Assembly (NCBI RefSeq): GCF_009936375.1
Contig: NZ_AP022332.1
Location: 2,636,501 to 2,700,500, forward strand
From: Methylosinus sp. C49
Lineage (GTDB): Bacteria > Pseudomonadota > Alphaproteobacteria > Rhizobiales > Beijerinckiaceae
Direction: 5' to 3'
DNA length: 64,000 nt
The number at the start of each line of letters is the position of its first letter. The first letter of the stretch is position 1. A model generated the notes under the pieces. The model was not told where the DNA came from. It saw only the letters and a list, made by a program, of their open reading frames with translations, and did not search any database. The translations under genes were made by a program, and so were the position numbers. Below are positions 37,377-47,266 of the stretch, one piece after another.

Positions 37377-38555
37377 ATGTCGATGAGCCTCTTGACCTCT
37401 ACCGAAGATCTCGCCGCCGCCTGCGCCCGTCTCGCCCGTCATCCCTTCGTCACCGTCGATACGGAGTTTTTGAGGGAAACGACTTTCTGGCCCAAGGTCT
37501 GCGTCATCCAGCTGGCCTCGCCCGAGGAGGCCTTCGCCGTCGACACCCTGTCCGAAGGGCTCGACCTCACGCCCTTTTTCGAGCTGATGGCCAATGAGCG
37601 CGTGGTCAAGGTCTTCCACGCCGCCCGCCAGGATCTCGAGATCGTCTGGCGGCTGGCGCGGCTGATTCCCGCGCCCTTGTTCGACACGCAGGTCGCGGCC
37701 ATGGTCTGCGGCTTCGGCGATCAGGTCTCCTATGTCGAGCTGGTGAAAGCCATCGCCAAGGAGAGCCTCGACAAATCCTCCCGCTTCACCGATTGGTCGA
37801 AGCGGCCCTTGTCCACGGCGCAGATCGACTACGCCATCGCCGACGTCACCCATTTGCGGCAGATCTACACGCATTTGCGCGCCCGGCTCGAGCGTTCCAA
37901 TCGGCTCGACTGGCTCGTGGACGAGATGCGCACGCTGACCACGCCCGAGACCTATGAGCAGAGCCCGGAGAACGCCTGGGAGCGGCTGCGTCATCGCGTG
38001 CGCAAGCCGCGCGACCTCGCCGTGCTGATGGAGCTCGCCGCTTGGCGCGAGGCCGAGGCGCAGGGCCGTGACGTGCCGCGCTCGCGCGTGCTCAAGGACG
38101 ACATGCTGATCGAGATCGCCCTCGCCGCCCCGCGCACGCAGGAGGCGCTCGGCAATTTGCGCGCCTTCCCGCGCGGGCTCGAGCGCTCCCGCTCGGGGGC
38201 GGAAATCGTCGCCGCCGTGGAAAGAGCGCTGGAGCGCGATCCCGCCACCCTGCCGCGCATAGAGCGCGAAAAGCGCGGCAGCTCCAGCGGCGCCACGGTC
38301 GAGCTGCTCAAGGTGCTGCTGCGGCAGGTCGCCGAAGAGACGGGCGTCGCCACCAAAATGATCGCCACCGTCGAAGACCTCGAGGCCATAGCCGCCGACG
38401 ATGGGGCGGACGTCCCTGCCCTGTCCGGCTGGCGGCGGGCGATCTTCGGCGACAAGGCCCTGCAGCTAAAGGCTGGACGGCTGGCCCTCGCGGTCGAAAA
38501 AGGCAGGGTCGTCACCCTCGACTGGCAAGAGCTGGACGAGAGCGCCGCGCGCTGA
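37377..38555 (+). CDS. rnd: ribonuclease D
   Basis: A 392-residue DEDD exonuclease. Exo I is [20 protein letters not shown], Exo [16 protein letters not shown], Exo [16 protein letters not shown], giving the four acidic residues and Tyr. Two HRDC-type helical regions follow ([20 protein letters not shown]). RNase D trims 3' ends of tRNA and other stable RNAs. A second ATG two codons later (37383) is an equally possible start. Rnd near ppx/ppk/hdaA is a known alphaproteobacterial arrangement. Confidence 0.95.
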   Translation: MSMSLLTSTEDLAAACARLARHPFVTVDTEFLRETTFWPKVCVIQLASPEEAFAVDTLSEGLDLTPFFELMANERVVKVFHAARQDLEIVWRLARLIPAPLFDTQVAAMVCGFGDQVSYVELVKAIAKESLDKSSRFTDWSKRPLSTAQIDYAIADVTHLRQIYTHLRARLERSNRLDWLVDEMRTLTTPETYEQSPENAWERLRHRVRKPRDLAVLMELAAWREAEAQGRDVPRSRVLKDDMLIEIALAAPRTQEALGNLRAFPRGLERSRSGAEIVAAVERALERDPATLPRIEREKRGSSSGATVELLKVLLRQVAEETGVATKMIATVEDLEAIAADDGADVPALSGWRRAIFGDKALQLKAGRLALAVEKGRVVTLDWQELDESAAR

Positions 38556-38888
38556 AGCCTGCCTCAGGGTAGGCAGACTCCCTATTCTTTCACCCATTCT
38601 CATCCCTATCCATATGGTTAGGGATGGGTGGCTCTTTGCCGACCCATACAGTCCGCGCGAACCTATCCATTTTGCGATGCACAACTCATCTTTCGATCTG
38701 AATTCATTGCGAAATCGAATGGTTTGATAGAAACGGCCCTGCGACAAACCGCGCCTTGAATTCAGACCGCTGCGCTGCAACATACAGTCATGTTGCGACG
38801 CAACGTGAGCTCGACGCGGCTTCGGCGCGGTCGAGGAGCAGCGGTCGCAGGAGGCGCTTTCGGCGCTGAATTCGAGGAAGGATAGACC
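38556..38888. other. 333-base intergenic region after rnd
   Basis: A near-perfect palindrome at 38601-38626 (CATCCCTA ... TAGGGATG, central TATCCATATGGTTA with one mismatch) lies about 50 bases after the rnd stop; it has no U-run and could be a terminator stem or an operator. Around 38650-38750 the sequence is less GC-rich than elsewhere. The last 20 bases contain GAGGAAGG, the RBS of the next gene. No other gene is seen. Confidence 0.45.
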
Positions 38889-39293
38889 ATGATGACTGCA
38901 GGCAAACGCATCTTCGCTCTGGCCCTCGCCGCTGTGCTGAGCCTCACGGCGGGCGTGGCCCTGCACGCCGAGCCCTATGGCCCGGCGGCTGCGCCCGTGA
39001 CGCTGAAGCCGCTCGCCGCGGCCAGTTTCGACGCGGGCCAGAAACATGTGCTGAGCTATTTCGTAGGCGGTTCAGGCGCCTGCCGGCTGACGGTGATCGT
39101 CTTCGACGCGCCCTCGCTCGAGGCTGCCGGCTCGACCACGGCGACGACACGCTTCATCGTGCCGATTTCCAGCGGTTCTTCCGCCAATCTCGACACGGCC
39201 GTCGCCAAGACGCTACGTTTCTCTTGCTCGGACGACGCCGGCGCCGTCACCGTGAGCACGAGCGAGCGCGTCGCGCCCCGCGCGGCCTACTAA
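38889..39293 (+). CDS. small exported protein of unknown function
   Basis: A 134-residue protein with signal peptide MMTAGKRIFALALAAVLSLT AGVALHA. The mature part begins EPYGPAAAPVTLKPLAAASF and has KHVLSYFVGGSGACRLTVIV, TTRFIVPISSGSSANLDTAV and RFSCSDDAGAVTVS; two Cys probably pair. It is a small beta-rich periplasmic protein; similar proteins with EPYGP near the mature N-terminus are common in Rhizobiales, but I know no function. GAGGAAGG lies 8 bases upstream of the start. It converges with ppx. Confidence 0.8.
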   Translation: MMTAGKRIFALALAAVLSLTAGVALHAEPYGPAAAPVTLKPLAAASFDAGQKHVLSYFVGGSGACRLTVIVFDAPSLEAAGSTTATTRFIVPISSGSSANLDTAVAKTLRFSCSDDAGAVTVSTSERVAPRAAY

Positions 39294-39333
39294 AAAATGA
39301 AAGACGCCGCCTCCGTCAGAGCACGGGGGCGGC
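39292..39333 (-). terminator. probable ppx terminator
   Basis: GCCGCCTCCG (39306-39315) pairs with CGGGGGCGGC (39324-39333), ten pairs with one G-T, overlapping the ppx stop. On minus, GTCTTTCATTTTTTAG follows, a U-run eight bases from the stem. Plus-strand transcripts have only the A-run before the stem, so termination is mainly for ppx. Confidence 0.6.
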
Positions 39334-40899
39334 GGCCTCTATGACCGCCTCGGCCCCGATGAGTCGGCCGAGCGCCTTGGACCGGCTGGCCAGCCGCTCG
39401 CTGACGAGCTCGGCGAATTCCATCGGCAGCGACAGAATCAGCCGCCCCTCATGAGCGACGAGCGGCGTGCGCGGCAAGACGCCGGGCATGGCCGCCGTCA
39501 GCAGATAGGCGACCCGCAGCGCCGCCGAGAGCACGCGGGCGCGCTCCAGCAGGCGCGGCGACAGCAGGCCGCGCACCGGAAGAGCGCCCTCGCTGTCCGG
39601 CCCGGCGTGGCGTAGCACCGCCACCAGCGCCAAAAAGGCGCGGCCCGGATGATCGACGGCCACGAAGGCGGAATTGGCGATCACATTCATCGCCTGATTG
39701 GCGCGATAATCGGGATGAGCCCGCCAGCTGACATCCGACAGAAAGCAGGCGGTATGGCGTAGCCGCGCCTCGTCCTCCGTCTCCTGAAGGCCGGAGGAGG
39801 AAAACAGCGCGTCGGTCCAAGCGATGAGGTCATCGCCATAGCCGGGCGCGCGCGCCATGGCGCGCTCCAACTCGCGCGCTGCGGCGACCAGCGGATCGGC
39901 CGCGCGCTGCTGTGGCGACAGGCGCTCATAGAGCAGGCCCTCGCGCACGCCGGCCGCGGAGATGACGATCTCCTTGGGCCGCGCCTTGCGAATCACCTCG
40001 TCGAGCACGATCGCGCCATAGGCCAGCAGCGGACGGCGCGCCGTCGAGACCGCGGCGATATCGGCCAGCGCCTCGCTGTCGACGCGCTCCAGAAGGCTGG
40101 CGAATTCCGCCGCGTCGCTGGTCGGGATGCGGTAATTATGCATCATGTCGAGGGGATAATTGCGCTGGCGCATGTGCAGCCGCGCCAAAGCGCGCCATGT
40201 GCCGCCGACGGCGTAGAAGGTCCGGCCCTTGAGCCGCTGCAGCGGCAGAGCTTCGTCGATCGCCTTGCGGGCGATGCGCGACGCCTGGCGGGTCGAGCGG
40301 CTGGCGGCGTCCATCAGCGCGAGGCCGCCGAGCGGCAGCGTGACCCCCTCGCCCATCTCGCCGTCATGCAGATCAATGAGCTCGAGCGAGCCGCCGCCGA
40401 GATCGCCGACCACTCCGTCCGGCTCGTGAATGGCGGAGATCACGCCGAGCGCCGACAGTTCGGCCTCGCGGCGGCCGGACAGCAGCGAAATCTCGCGGCC
40501 GACCGCCTCCTGCGCGGCGGCGAGGAAAGCGGCGCCATTGACGGCGTCGCGCGCAGCCGCGGTCGCGATCACCTCTATGTCGCGGATTTCCATGATCTCG
40601 CAAAGCGAGCGAAAGCGCCGCAGCGCCGCGAGCGCTTTGCGAATCGCGTCGTCCGGCAACCGGCCCGTCGTGACGACGCCCCGCCCGAGACCGCACATGG
40701 CCTTTTCGTTGAAAATCGGCGTCAGCGCCCGCCCCAACGCCGAATAGGCGACGAGGCGCACCGAATTCGAGCCTATGTCGACGATCGCGACAGGCCGCTG
40801 CGCTGCTTCCGCATCCGCCGCGGCCTCGACCTCCGCCGCGTCAGTCCTCACGCGGCTTGAGGAGTGATCGCGGGCGCCATTCCTTGAGAGACTTGCCAC
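39316..40899 (-). CDS. ppx: exopolyphosphatase/guanosine pentaphosphatase family (Ppx/GppA)
   Basis: A 527-residue protein with actin-like ATPase fold motifs: [49 protein letters not shown], and a C-terminal HD-like helical domain. It hydrolyses terminal phosphates of polyphosphate. The frame opens with GTG at 40899, overlapping ppk by 59 bases; a second GTG at 40851 would overlap by 11 bases and remove 16 residues with no conserved features. The ppk-ppx pair controls polyphosphate synthesis and breakdown together. Confidence 0.92.
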   Translation of the reverse strand: MASLSRNGARDHSSSRVRTDAAEVEAAADAEAAQRPVAIVDIGSNSVRLVAYSALGRALTPIFNEKAMCGLGRGVVTTGRLPDDAIRKALAALRRFRSLCEIMEIRDIEVIATAAARDAVNGAAFLAAAQEAVGREISLLSGRREAELSALGVISAIHEPDGVVGDLGGGSLELIDLHDGEMGEGVTLPLGGLALMDAASRSTRQASRIARKAIDEALPLQRLKGRTFYAVGGTWRALARLHMRQRNYPLDMMHNYRIPTSDAAEFASLLERVDSEALADIAAVSTARRPLLAYGAIVLDEVIRKARPKEIVISAAGVREGLLYERLSPQQRAADPLVAAARELERAMARAPGYGDDLIAWTDALFSSSGLQETEDEARLRHTACFLSDVSWRAHPDYRANQAMNVIANSAFVAVDHPGRAFLALVAVLRHAGPDSEGALPVRGLLSPRLLERARVLSAALRVAYLLTAAMPGVLPRTPLVAHEGRLILSLPMEFAELVSERLASRSKALGRLIGAEAVIEAAAPVL

Positions 40900-43066
40900 G
40901 GCCAGAGAGACTCGGGTTGGTCATGAAGTATTTATGGGCGTTGAACCGCTCTTCGCCCTCCGGGGGTGTTATGCGTAACGAAGAGCCATCCGGCAAGACG
41001 CGATAGCTCTGTTCATTGTCGATGAGATTGGCCAGCATGATCTGATCGAGAATCTGCTGATGCACGGTCGGATTGGTGATGGGCATCAGCACCTCGACGC
41101 GGCGGTCGAGGTTGCGCGGCATGAGATCGGCCGAGGAAATATAGACATGGGCCTTGGCGTGCGGCAACGCATGGCCGCCGCCGAAACAATAGACGCGCGC
41201 ATGCTCGAGGAAGCGCCCGACGATCGATTTGACGCGGATATTGTCAGAAAGGCCCGGCACTCCCGGCCGCAGGCAGCAGATGCCGCGCACGACGAACTCG
41301 ATCGACACGCCCGCCTGCGAGGCGTGATAGAGCGCGTCGATGATCTCGGGATCGACGAGAGCATTGCATTTGCCCCAGATCGCCGCCGGCTTGCCGGCCT
41401 TGGCGAAGCCGATCTCCTGCTCGATATGCTCGAGCAGCCGCGTCTTGAGCGAGATGGGCGACACCGCCATGCGCTCGAGCCCGGCGGGCTCCGCATAGCC
41501 GGTGATGAAATTGAAGATGCGCGAGACGTCGCGGCCGATCGCCGGATCGGCGGTGAAGAGCGAGATGTCGGTATAAACGCGCGCCGTCACCGGATGATAA
41601 TTGCCCGTGCCGACATGGCAATAAGTGACGATGCCGCCGCCCTCGCGCCGCACCACCATCGACAGCTTGCCATGCGTCTTCAGCTCGATGAAGCCGAACA
41701 CGACCTGCGCGCCGGCGCGCTCGAGATCGCGCGCCCAGCGGATGTTGGCCTCCTCGTCGAAGCGCGCCTTCAGCTCGACCAGCGCCGTCACCGACTTTCC
41801 GGCCTCCGCCGCCTCCACCAGCGCGCGCACGATAGGACTGTTGGAGGAGGTGCGGTAGAGCGTCTGCTTGATCGCGACGACATTGGGATCGCGCGCCGCC
41901 TGCTGCAGGAATTGCACGACGACGTCGAAGGATTCGTAAGGGTGATGGACCGCGAGGTCCTTCTGCTTGATGGCGAGGAAGCAATCGCCGCCATTGTCGC
42001 GCACGCGCTCGGGGAAGCGCGGCGTGTAGGGCTTGAACTTGAGATCGGGCCGATCGAGCGCGACCACCTCCGAGAGATCGTTCAGCGCCAGCATTCCATC
42101 GAGCACGAAAATCTCGTCATCGCCGACATCGAGCTCCTCGGCGACGAGGGCGCGCAGCGCCTCCGGCATGTCCGAAGCGACCTCGAGGCGAATGACCGAG
42201 CCGCGGCGGCGGCGCTTCAGCGCCGTCTCGAACAGGCGGACCAGATCCTCGGCCTCCTCCTCCACCTCGAGATCGCTGTCGCGAATGAGACGGAAAATGC
42301 CCTGCCCCTTGAGCTGATAGCCGGGGAAGAGCTTTTGCGCATTGATGGCGATCAAGGTCTCGAGCAGCATGAAGCGCTCGCGCCCCTGCCCGCCCGCGCT
42401 CGGCAGACGCACGAAGCGCTCGATCTTGGGCGGCAGGCGCACCAGCGCGTGCAGCGTCTTGCGGTCGCCGGGGCGCACCAGCTCCAGAGCCAGAGTGAAG
42501 CCGAGATTGGGAATGAAGGGGAAAGGATGCGCCGGATCGATGGCGAGCGGCGTCAGCACCGGAAAGACGCGCGAGAGGAAATGGTCTTCCAGCCATTCGC
42601 GGTCGCCCTTGGAGAGATGCCCCGGCTCCACGATGACGATGCCGACATCTTCGATCTCGCGGCGCAATTCGCGCCAGCGCCGCGTCTGCGCCGTGGTGAG
42701 CAGCGCGACGCGCTCGTTGATCTTCACCAGCTGCTCGGCCGGCGTCAGCCCGTCCTGCGAAAGAGTGGCGACGCCGGTGCGCACCTGGCCGCGCAGGCCG
42801 GCGACGCGCACCATGAAGAATTCGTCGAGATTATTGGCGGAGATGGAGAGGAAGCGCAGCTGCTCGAGCAGCGGATGATTGCGGTTGGACGCCTCCTCTA
42901 GAACGCGGCGGTTGAACTCGAGCCAGGACAATTCGCGATTGATGAAGCGCTGCGGCAGAGCGGCGAGCTCCTCGGGACGCTCCAGAAGCTCGCCCGGCTG
43001 GTCCATGACGGGAATGTCGGCTCCGGTGCGCTCGGCCTCGAGATTGTCCTGGATGTGCTTCGTCAT
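40841..43066 (-). CDS. ppk1: polyphosphate kinase 1
   Basis: The ATG at 43066 ([20 protein letters not shown]) is preceded by GAGAGGTG. The same frame is open 83 codons further upstream, but that part reads as Arg/Ser-rich shadow of hdaA, so the short start is chosen. The 741-residue product has the PPK1 blocks [20 protein letters not shown], the [20 protein letters not shown] region, [40 protein letters not shown] with the autophosphorylated His, and [20 protein letters not shown]. It makes polyphosphate from ATP at the membrane. Confidence 0.96.
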   Translation of the reverse strand: MTKHIQDNLEAERTGADIPVMDQPGELLERPEELAALPQRFINRELSWLEFNRRVLEEASNRNHPLLEQLRFLSISANNLDEFFMVRVAGLRGQVRTGVATLSQDGLTPAEQLVKINERVALLTTAQTRRWRELRREIEDVGIVIVEPGHLSKGDREWLEDHFLSRVFPVLTPLAIDPAHPFPFIPNLGFTLALELVRPGDRKTLHALVRLPPKIERFVRLPSAGGQGRERFMLLETLIAINAQKLFPGYQLKGQGIFRLIRDSDLEVEEEAEDLVRLFETALKRRRRGSVIRLEVASDMPEALRALVAEELDVGDDEIFVLDGMLALNDLSEVVALDRPDLKFKPYTPRFPERVRDNGGDCFLAIKQKDLAVHHPYESFDVVVQFLQQAARDPNVVAIKQTLYRTSSNSPIVRALVEAAEAGKSVTALVELKARFDEEANIRWARDLERAGAQVVFGFIELKTHGKLSMVVRREGGGIVTYCHVGTGNYHPVTARVYTDISLFTADPAIGRDVSRIFNFITGYAEPAGLERMAVSPISLKTRLLEHIEQEIGFAKAGKPAAIWGKCNALVDPEIIDALYHASQAGVSIEFVVRGICCLRPGVPGLSDNIRVKSIVGRFLEHARVYCFGGGHALPHAKAHVYISSADLMPRNLDRRVEVLMPITNPTVHQQILDQIMLANLIDNEQSYRVLPDGSSLRITPPEGEERFNAHKYFMTNPSLSGRGKSLKEWRPRSLLKPRED

Positions 43067-43127
43067 GTTTTTTTCACCTCTCGCCCGCCGGCGCGATTCT
43101 GACAGATTTTCCGCCATCCGTAAGCCC

Positions 43128-43820
43128 TCACGCGCCGCGCGAGGCGTCGATGAGCTGGAGAAGCTCGCCCGCGAGCGCGCGCGTGACCGGACGGCCCCTC
43201 GCGAGGGCCTCCTCGTCGAGCATGCGCACAAAGGCGCGAGCCGCCTCGAGCGAACGCTCGAGCCGAAGCGCGACATAGTCCACGAGCGTCGCCTCGACCG
43301 CCAGCTGACGGTCACGAAACAGCTTTTCCAGCACGGCGCGAATCAGCGAATCGTCCGGCGCGCCGATTTCTACGACCGGCGCACGACGTAAACGCGACAA
43401 TAGGTCGGGAAGCGCGATTTTCAGCGCAGATGGCGGCCGCCGTGAGGTGACGAGCAGCGATCCGCCGCTCTCGCGGAGAAAATTCATCAAATGAAACAGA
43501 GCAGTCTCATCCGTCACCGCCTCCAGCCCGTCGAGCAGCGCCACGACGCCGGCCAGCCGGCCGGGCTCGGGAATCTCGGTCGGAGAGACGAGAACGGCGC
43601 CATTGCGACGCGCGAAAATGGCGCCGAGATGGGTCTTGCCCGACCCCGGCGGGCCGACGAGCAGCAGCGCGCTGTCGGGCCAGTCCGGCCAGCGCGAGAT
43701 CATCTCATAGGCTGCGCGATTGGCGGGCGAGATCAAAAAATCGGCTTCGCCATAGCGTGGCTCGCCGGCCAGATCGAAAAAGAGCTGGGCGGGGCCGCGG
43801 CGAGCGTCGCCTTCCGGCAT
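43128..43820 (-). CDS. hdaA: DnaA-related regulatory ATPase HdaA
   Basis: A 230-residue AAA+ protein homologous to the ATPase domain of DnaA but without its DNA-binding domain [22 protein letters not shown], Walker [16 protein letters not shown], sensor [21 protein letters not shown] and SRLRRAP with the sensor Arg. The start contains a short clamp-binding-like QLFFDL motif (residues 12-17), expected because Hda acts with the DNA sliding clamp to stimulate ATP hydrolysis by DnaA and prevent re-initiation. It precedes ppk and follows the perM-type gene with 4 bases between. Confidence 0.92.
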   Translation of the reverse strand: MPEGDARRGPAQLFFDLAGEPRYGEADFLISPANRAAYEMISRWPDWPDSALLLVGPPGSGKTHLGAIFARRNGAVLVSPTEIPEPGRLAGVVALLDGLEAVTDETALFHLMNFLRESGGSLLVTSRRPPSALKIALPDLLSRLRRAPVVEIGAPDDSLIRAVLEKLFRDRQLAVEATLVDYVALRLERSLEAARAFVRMLDEEALARGRPVTRALAGELLQLIDASRGA

Positions 43821-43824
43821 GGGC

Positions 43825-44970
43825 TCAGCTCTCCCCCGGCGCGGCCGGGCCGAGAAACAGCGCGCTCTGACGGTAGCGCCGCACGGCGAATCGCAGAATG
43901 ACGCCGAGCGCCGCAGCGACCGGCGCCGCCAGCAGCAGGCCGGTGAAGCCGAAAAGCGATCCCGCCGCGAGCAGAGCGAACATCAGCCACACGGGATGCA
44001 CGCCGATGGAGCCGCCGACGAGACGCGGCGACAGCACATTGCCGTCGAGAAACAGGCCCGTGGAGACGACCGCCACCGCCATGGCCGGCAAGCGCCAATC
44101 CGGCCAGCCCTGCACCAGAGCGACAATGATCGACAGGACGAAAGCCGTGATCGAGCCGACATAGGGCACGAAGCTGAGAACGCCGGCGCTGACGCCGATG
44201 AGGAAGCCGAAATTCAAGCCGATGAGCGACAGGCCGATGCTGTACCACAGGCCGAGGAACAGGCAGACGAGCGCTTGGCCCCGCAGAAAGCCGGCGAGCG
44301 CTCTGTCTATGTCGCGGGCGATGGCGCGCGCATCCTCGCGATAGCGCGGCGGCGTCAGCTGATCGAGCGTCGCAACCATATCGTCCCAGTCGAGCAGGAT
44401 GTAGAAAGCGACGACGGGCGTGATGACCACCAGCGAGACCATGTTGACGAGCGCCGCGCCGCCGGAGACCAGCGATTTCAGGAAAGCGGCGCCCATGCGG
44501 GCCGCCTCGCCGGCGATGTCGTTCACATATTTCTGCGTGTCGAGCGAGGCGTCGGAGACCGGCAGGCCGAGCTTCTCATAGACGCTGCGCATGAAATCGC
44601 TGGTGGCCTCGCGGCTGACGCGCGTGAGCAGCCCCTGCAGAGTGGTGAGATAGCCGGGCAGGCTCTCGATGAACTCGCTGAATTGCCGTGTGAGAACGGG
44701 CGCGACCAGCAGCACGATCGCCGCCGCCAGCACGACGAACACGGTCAAAATGGCGAAAGAGGCGCCGAGGCGCGAGAGGCCGAGCGTCTGCAGGCGATCG
44801 GCGACCGGATCGAGCAGATAGCCGAGCGCCAGCCCCGCCAGAAACGGCGCGAGAACCGGGCTCAGAAAATAAAAGAACGCGAAAACGAGAAGAATCGCCG
44901 ACGTCCAAAAGGCGAGCCGCCGGTCGAGCCCACTCGGAACGCGCGTCTCCCCCATCTCACGATCAGACAT
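43825..44970 (-). CDS. AI-2E/PerM-family membrane transporter
   Basis: A 381-residue membrane protein with about eight helices: AFWTSAILLVFAFFYFLSPV, ASFAILTVFVVLAAAIVLLV, NMVSLVVITPVVAFYILLDW, the PYVGSITAFVLSIIVALVQG loop, and helices near the end (VWLMFALLAAGSLFGFTGLL). The segment GVLSFVPYVGS is the PerM hallmark. Family members export small molecules or exchange sodium and protons; the substrate is unknown. The ATG overlaps the end of the CDP-alcohol transferase gene by 8 bases, and hdaA follows after 4 bases, so these three form one unit. Confidence 0.9.
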   Translation of the reverse strand: MSDREMGETRVPSGLDRRLAFWTSAILLVFAFFYFLSPVLAPFLAGLALGYLLDPVADRLQTLGLSRLGASFAILTVFVVLAAAIVLLVAPVLTRQFSEFIESLPGYLTTLQGLLTRVSREATSDFMRSVYEKLGLPVSDASLDTQKYVNDIAGEAARMGAAFLKSLVSGGAALVNMVSLVVITPVVAFYILLDWDDMVATLDQLTPPRYREDARAIARDIDRALAGFLRGQALVCLFLGLWYSIGLSLIGLNFGFLIGVSAGVLSFVPYVGSITAFVLSIIVALVQGWPDWRLPAMAVAVVSTGLFLDGNVLSPRLVGGSIGVHPVWLMFALLAAGSLFGFTGLLLAAPVAAALGVILRFAVRRYRQSALFLGPAAPGES

Positions 44971-45529
44971 CGCCTAGTCCCATGAGCTTGACCCAGCGCC
45001 AGAGATAGACGCTGGCGGAAGCGACGGTCAATGCCGCGACCGCGGCCATTACGACACTCTCCACGCTGATGAGCGGAATGGCGAAGGCCTCGGCCGCGAG
45101 CACGATTGCCGCGAGCAGCAGCTGCGCCGCCGTCGTGGCCTTGGAGACCGGCAAGGGGCTGAGGTCTATCGAGCGCGCCAGCAGCCAGGAGACGAACACA
45201 GCGCCGACGATCATCACATCGCGCGAGATCACCAGCAGAGCGAGCCAGGGCGGCAGCACGCCCTTGATCGCCAAAGTTGCGTAGATGGAGACGATCAGCG
45301 CCTTGTCGGCGATGGGGTCGAGCACGGCGCCGAGCTCGGTGCGCAGATCGAAGGTCTTGGCCAGCCAGCCGTCCAGCGCATCCGACGCTCCGGCGAGAGC
45401 GAAGATCGCGAAGGCGGCGCGCCAATGATCGCCGACGATCATGTCGATCGCGGCCGGCGTCAGCACGAGACGCCCGATGGTGATGAAATTCGGCAGCCAG
45501 CGCAGGCAGAGAGAACGCATGACCATCAT
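44963..45529 (-). CDS. CDP-alcohol phosphatidyltransferase family protein
   Basis: A 188-residue membrane protein with the CDP-alcohol motif D50-xx-D53-G54-xx-A57-K58-x8-G67-xxx-D71-xxx-D75 (DALDGWLAKTFDLRTELGAV). The canonical Arg after Ala is Lys here. Five to six helices surround it (AAFAIFALAGASDALDGWLA; LALLVISRDVMIVGAVFVSW; AQLLLAAIVLAAEAFAIPLI). Such enzymes make phosphatidylglycerophosphate, cardiolipin or related lipids from CDP-diacylglycerol. The usual pgsA is probably elsewhere, and this copy, next to perM and hdaA, is the divergent alphaproteobacterial type whose acceptor alcohol is not known. Confidence 0.88.
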   Translation of the reverse strand: MMVMRSLCLRWLPNFITIGRLVLTPAAIDMIVGDHWRAAFAIFALAGASDALDGWLAKTFDLRTELGAVLDPIADKALIVSIYATLAIKGVLPPWLALLVISRDVMIVGAVFVSWLLARSIDLSPLPVSKATTAAQLLLAAIVLAAEAFAIPLISVESVVMAAVAALTVASASVYLWRWVKLMGLGDV

Positions 45530-45719
45530 ATCTGGCGCGCCGAGGGCTCGGCGCTAGGGCGCATCCGCAGATGTCCGCAGGCGCGTCGCGCCAATGGCGC
45601 CGACGTCGCGACTGTGAGCGCGCGCACAGGACGCGAAAAGCAGCCCGGCTAATGTGAGGTCAGTGACGCCACGGCGCCGCTCGCGATTTCGATCCAGCGC
45701 TTCTGCAGGGAATTGACCC

Positions 45720-46823
45720 ATGGCCCAGCAAATTCTCATGAAATTATCGAATGGCGGCTGCTCCAGCTGCGATCCGCCGCCGGCGCCCGGCTTTTCGATC
45801 TCCGGCTCGGTCGGCCGCGGCGGCCGCAACCTGCCGCAAGACGCGCGGACGATCCAATCCGCGCTCAACGGCGTCTGCCCGGCCGATGGCGGGCCGATAT
45901 TGAAGCTCGACGTCGATGGAATGGTCGGGCCGATCACCATCGCCGCGATCGAGAAATATCAGAACCGCCAGCTCGGCTGGTCGGACGGACGAGTCGATCC
46001 CGACGGGCCGACCATTCACGCGCTGAGCGGACAGAGCGGCGGACAGGCCGCCCCCGCCAAGGCCGGCCCCAAAGCGCCGCCGCCCAAGGCCACGGCGCAG
46101 CAGAACGCCCAATTCGTCGAGCGTATCGGCTCGCTGCTGCCGCGCGCGCGCCATTGGATTTCCATGGCGCAGCTCAATATCGACATGGCTTCGGACTATT
46201 TGCGCCGCGCGCCGGCGGGGCGCAACGATCCCTTCCCATCGCTGCACGACATCGGCAGAGGGCAGCTCGCTCTGTTCGACAAATATTTCCACACGCAGAA
46301 AGAGCCGACGACGACGAAGCTGGCGCAATTGCAGCGCGCCAAGCGGCTCTATGATTCGATGACCACTGTCATCACCCATTCGCTGCTGCAGGCGCCCATG
46401 TTCGGCTGGGGCGTCGGCTATTTCCAGCCCGACCCCGCCGACGGCACGATCGCGGCGCTGGATTACGTCGCCTACACTTTCTACGGCGGCTGGCAGGCGC
46501 GCCGCCCGGACGGCAAGCCGCGCCTCTCCGGCGACGACAATTACAAGGGCGCGAAGAATCTGCGCGAGGACACGATCTTCTTTCCGGTCGGGCAGCTATT
46601 GACGAAGACCGATAATTTCATGCTCGAGACGATCATTCACGAGCTGGCGCATTTCGTCGGACCCGGCGTGAGGAGCCCGGACCGCATCGGCGACCACACC
46701 TACGACACCAAGGCGAATTTTCTCACCGTCAATAATTGGACCGCTCTGCACACGGCGGAATGCTACGGCTATTTCGCCGCCGAATCCGCCCTGCGCAATG
46801 CGATCACCATACCGATCCATTGA
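45720..46823 (+). CDS. peptidoglycan-binding domain fused to aspzincin-like metalloprotease
   Basis: A 367-residue protein. Residues about 35-102 resemble a peptidoglycan-binding-1 domain (NLPQDARTIQSALNGVCPAD, LDVDGMVGPITIAAIEKYQN, DPDGPTIHAL). A Pro/Lys/Ala linker follows (about 105-130). The C-terminal domain has the zinc motif H307-ELAH-311 in ETIIHELAHFVGPGV, a D325-HTY segment matching the D-xx-Y of M35 aspzincins (third ligand Asp) and an end AECYGYFAAESA like the family's NADxYxxFA. There is no signal peptide or helix for export (MAQQILMKLSNGGCSSCDPP). It stands alone. It could be an effector exported by a contractile system or a released lysis factor; neither is shown. Confidence 0.75.
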   Translation: MAQQILMKLSNGGCSSCDPPPAPGFSISGSVGRGGRNLPQDARTIQSALNGVCPADGGPILKLDVDGMVGPITIAAIEKYQNRQLGWSDGRVDPDGPTIHALSGQSGGQAAPAKAGPKAPPPKATAQQNAQFVERIGSLLPRARHWISMAQLNIDMASDYLRRAPAGRNDPFPSLHDIGRGQLALFDKYFHTQKEPTTTKLAQLQRAKRLYDSMTTVITHSLLQAPMFGWGVGYFQPDPADGTIAALDYVAYTFYGGWQARRPDGKPRLSGDDNYKGAKNLREDTIFFPVGQLLTKTDNFMLETIIHELAHFVGPGVRSPDRIGDHTYDTKANFLTVNNWTALHTAECYGYFAAESALRNAITIPIH

Positions 46824-46831
46824 GCGGCGGC

Positions 46832-47125
46832 TCACTTCGACATGCAGGTCTTGATGTCGCTCGAGGTCTTCATCGCCTCGAAAGTGTCGGCGCAGAACTT
46901 CTCCAATGTCGGGCGCAGCTCGGGATTGGAGGCGTTGGCGCGCAGGCTCATCGCGCCCTCGAGCAGCTCCTTCTGCGCGGCGTGGATATTGGCGCGCGGC
47001 AGCTCGACCGAGCATTCCTCATAGCGCTTCAAGAATGTGTCGCAGACTGGAATTCCGGTGGGATCGATAGCGAGCGCCGGCGTGACGAAAAGAACAGCCG
47101 CCGCGAGAGAGATGAGACGTTTCAC
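46832..47125 (-). CDS. small exported helical protein with four cysteines
   Basis: The start is set at the GTG at 47125, giving a proper signal peptide VKRLISLAAAVLFVTPALA before IDPTGIPVCDTFLKRYEECS; an upstream start at 47224 would bury it behind 33 Arg-rich residues. AAGGGA lies about 10 bases upstream. The 97-residue product has mature Cys at CDTFLKRYEEC and at FCADTFEAM...KTCMSK, a helix-hairpin pattern with two probable disulfides. Function unknown. It converges with the metalloprotease gene with 8 bases between stops. Confidence 0.7.
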   Translation of the reverse strand: MKRLISLAAAVLFVTPALAIDPTGIPVCDTFLKRYEECSVELPRANIHAAQKELLEGAMSLRANASNPELRPTLEKFCADTFEAMKTSSDIKTCMSK

Positions 47126-47266
47126 TGCCGAATTTTCCCTTATCGCCCAACCCGGACGTCCTATAGAGGCTCCCGCCGGAAAAGAAAACGGGCGACGGGC
47201 GCGTCGTGCCGCCCGTCGCCCCACTCCGGCGCAAGTGTCTCGCGAACGCCCGAGATTCCTTTTAGC

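Noticed and set aside
43067-43315. N-terminal extension of polyphosphate kinase
   Set aside because: The 83 extra codons overlap hdaA and read Arg/Ser-rich without family similarity; the ATG at 43066 has a good RBS.
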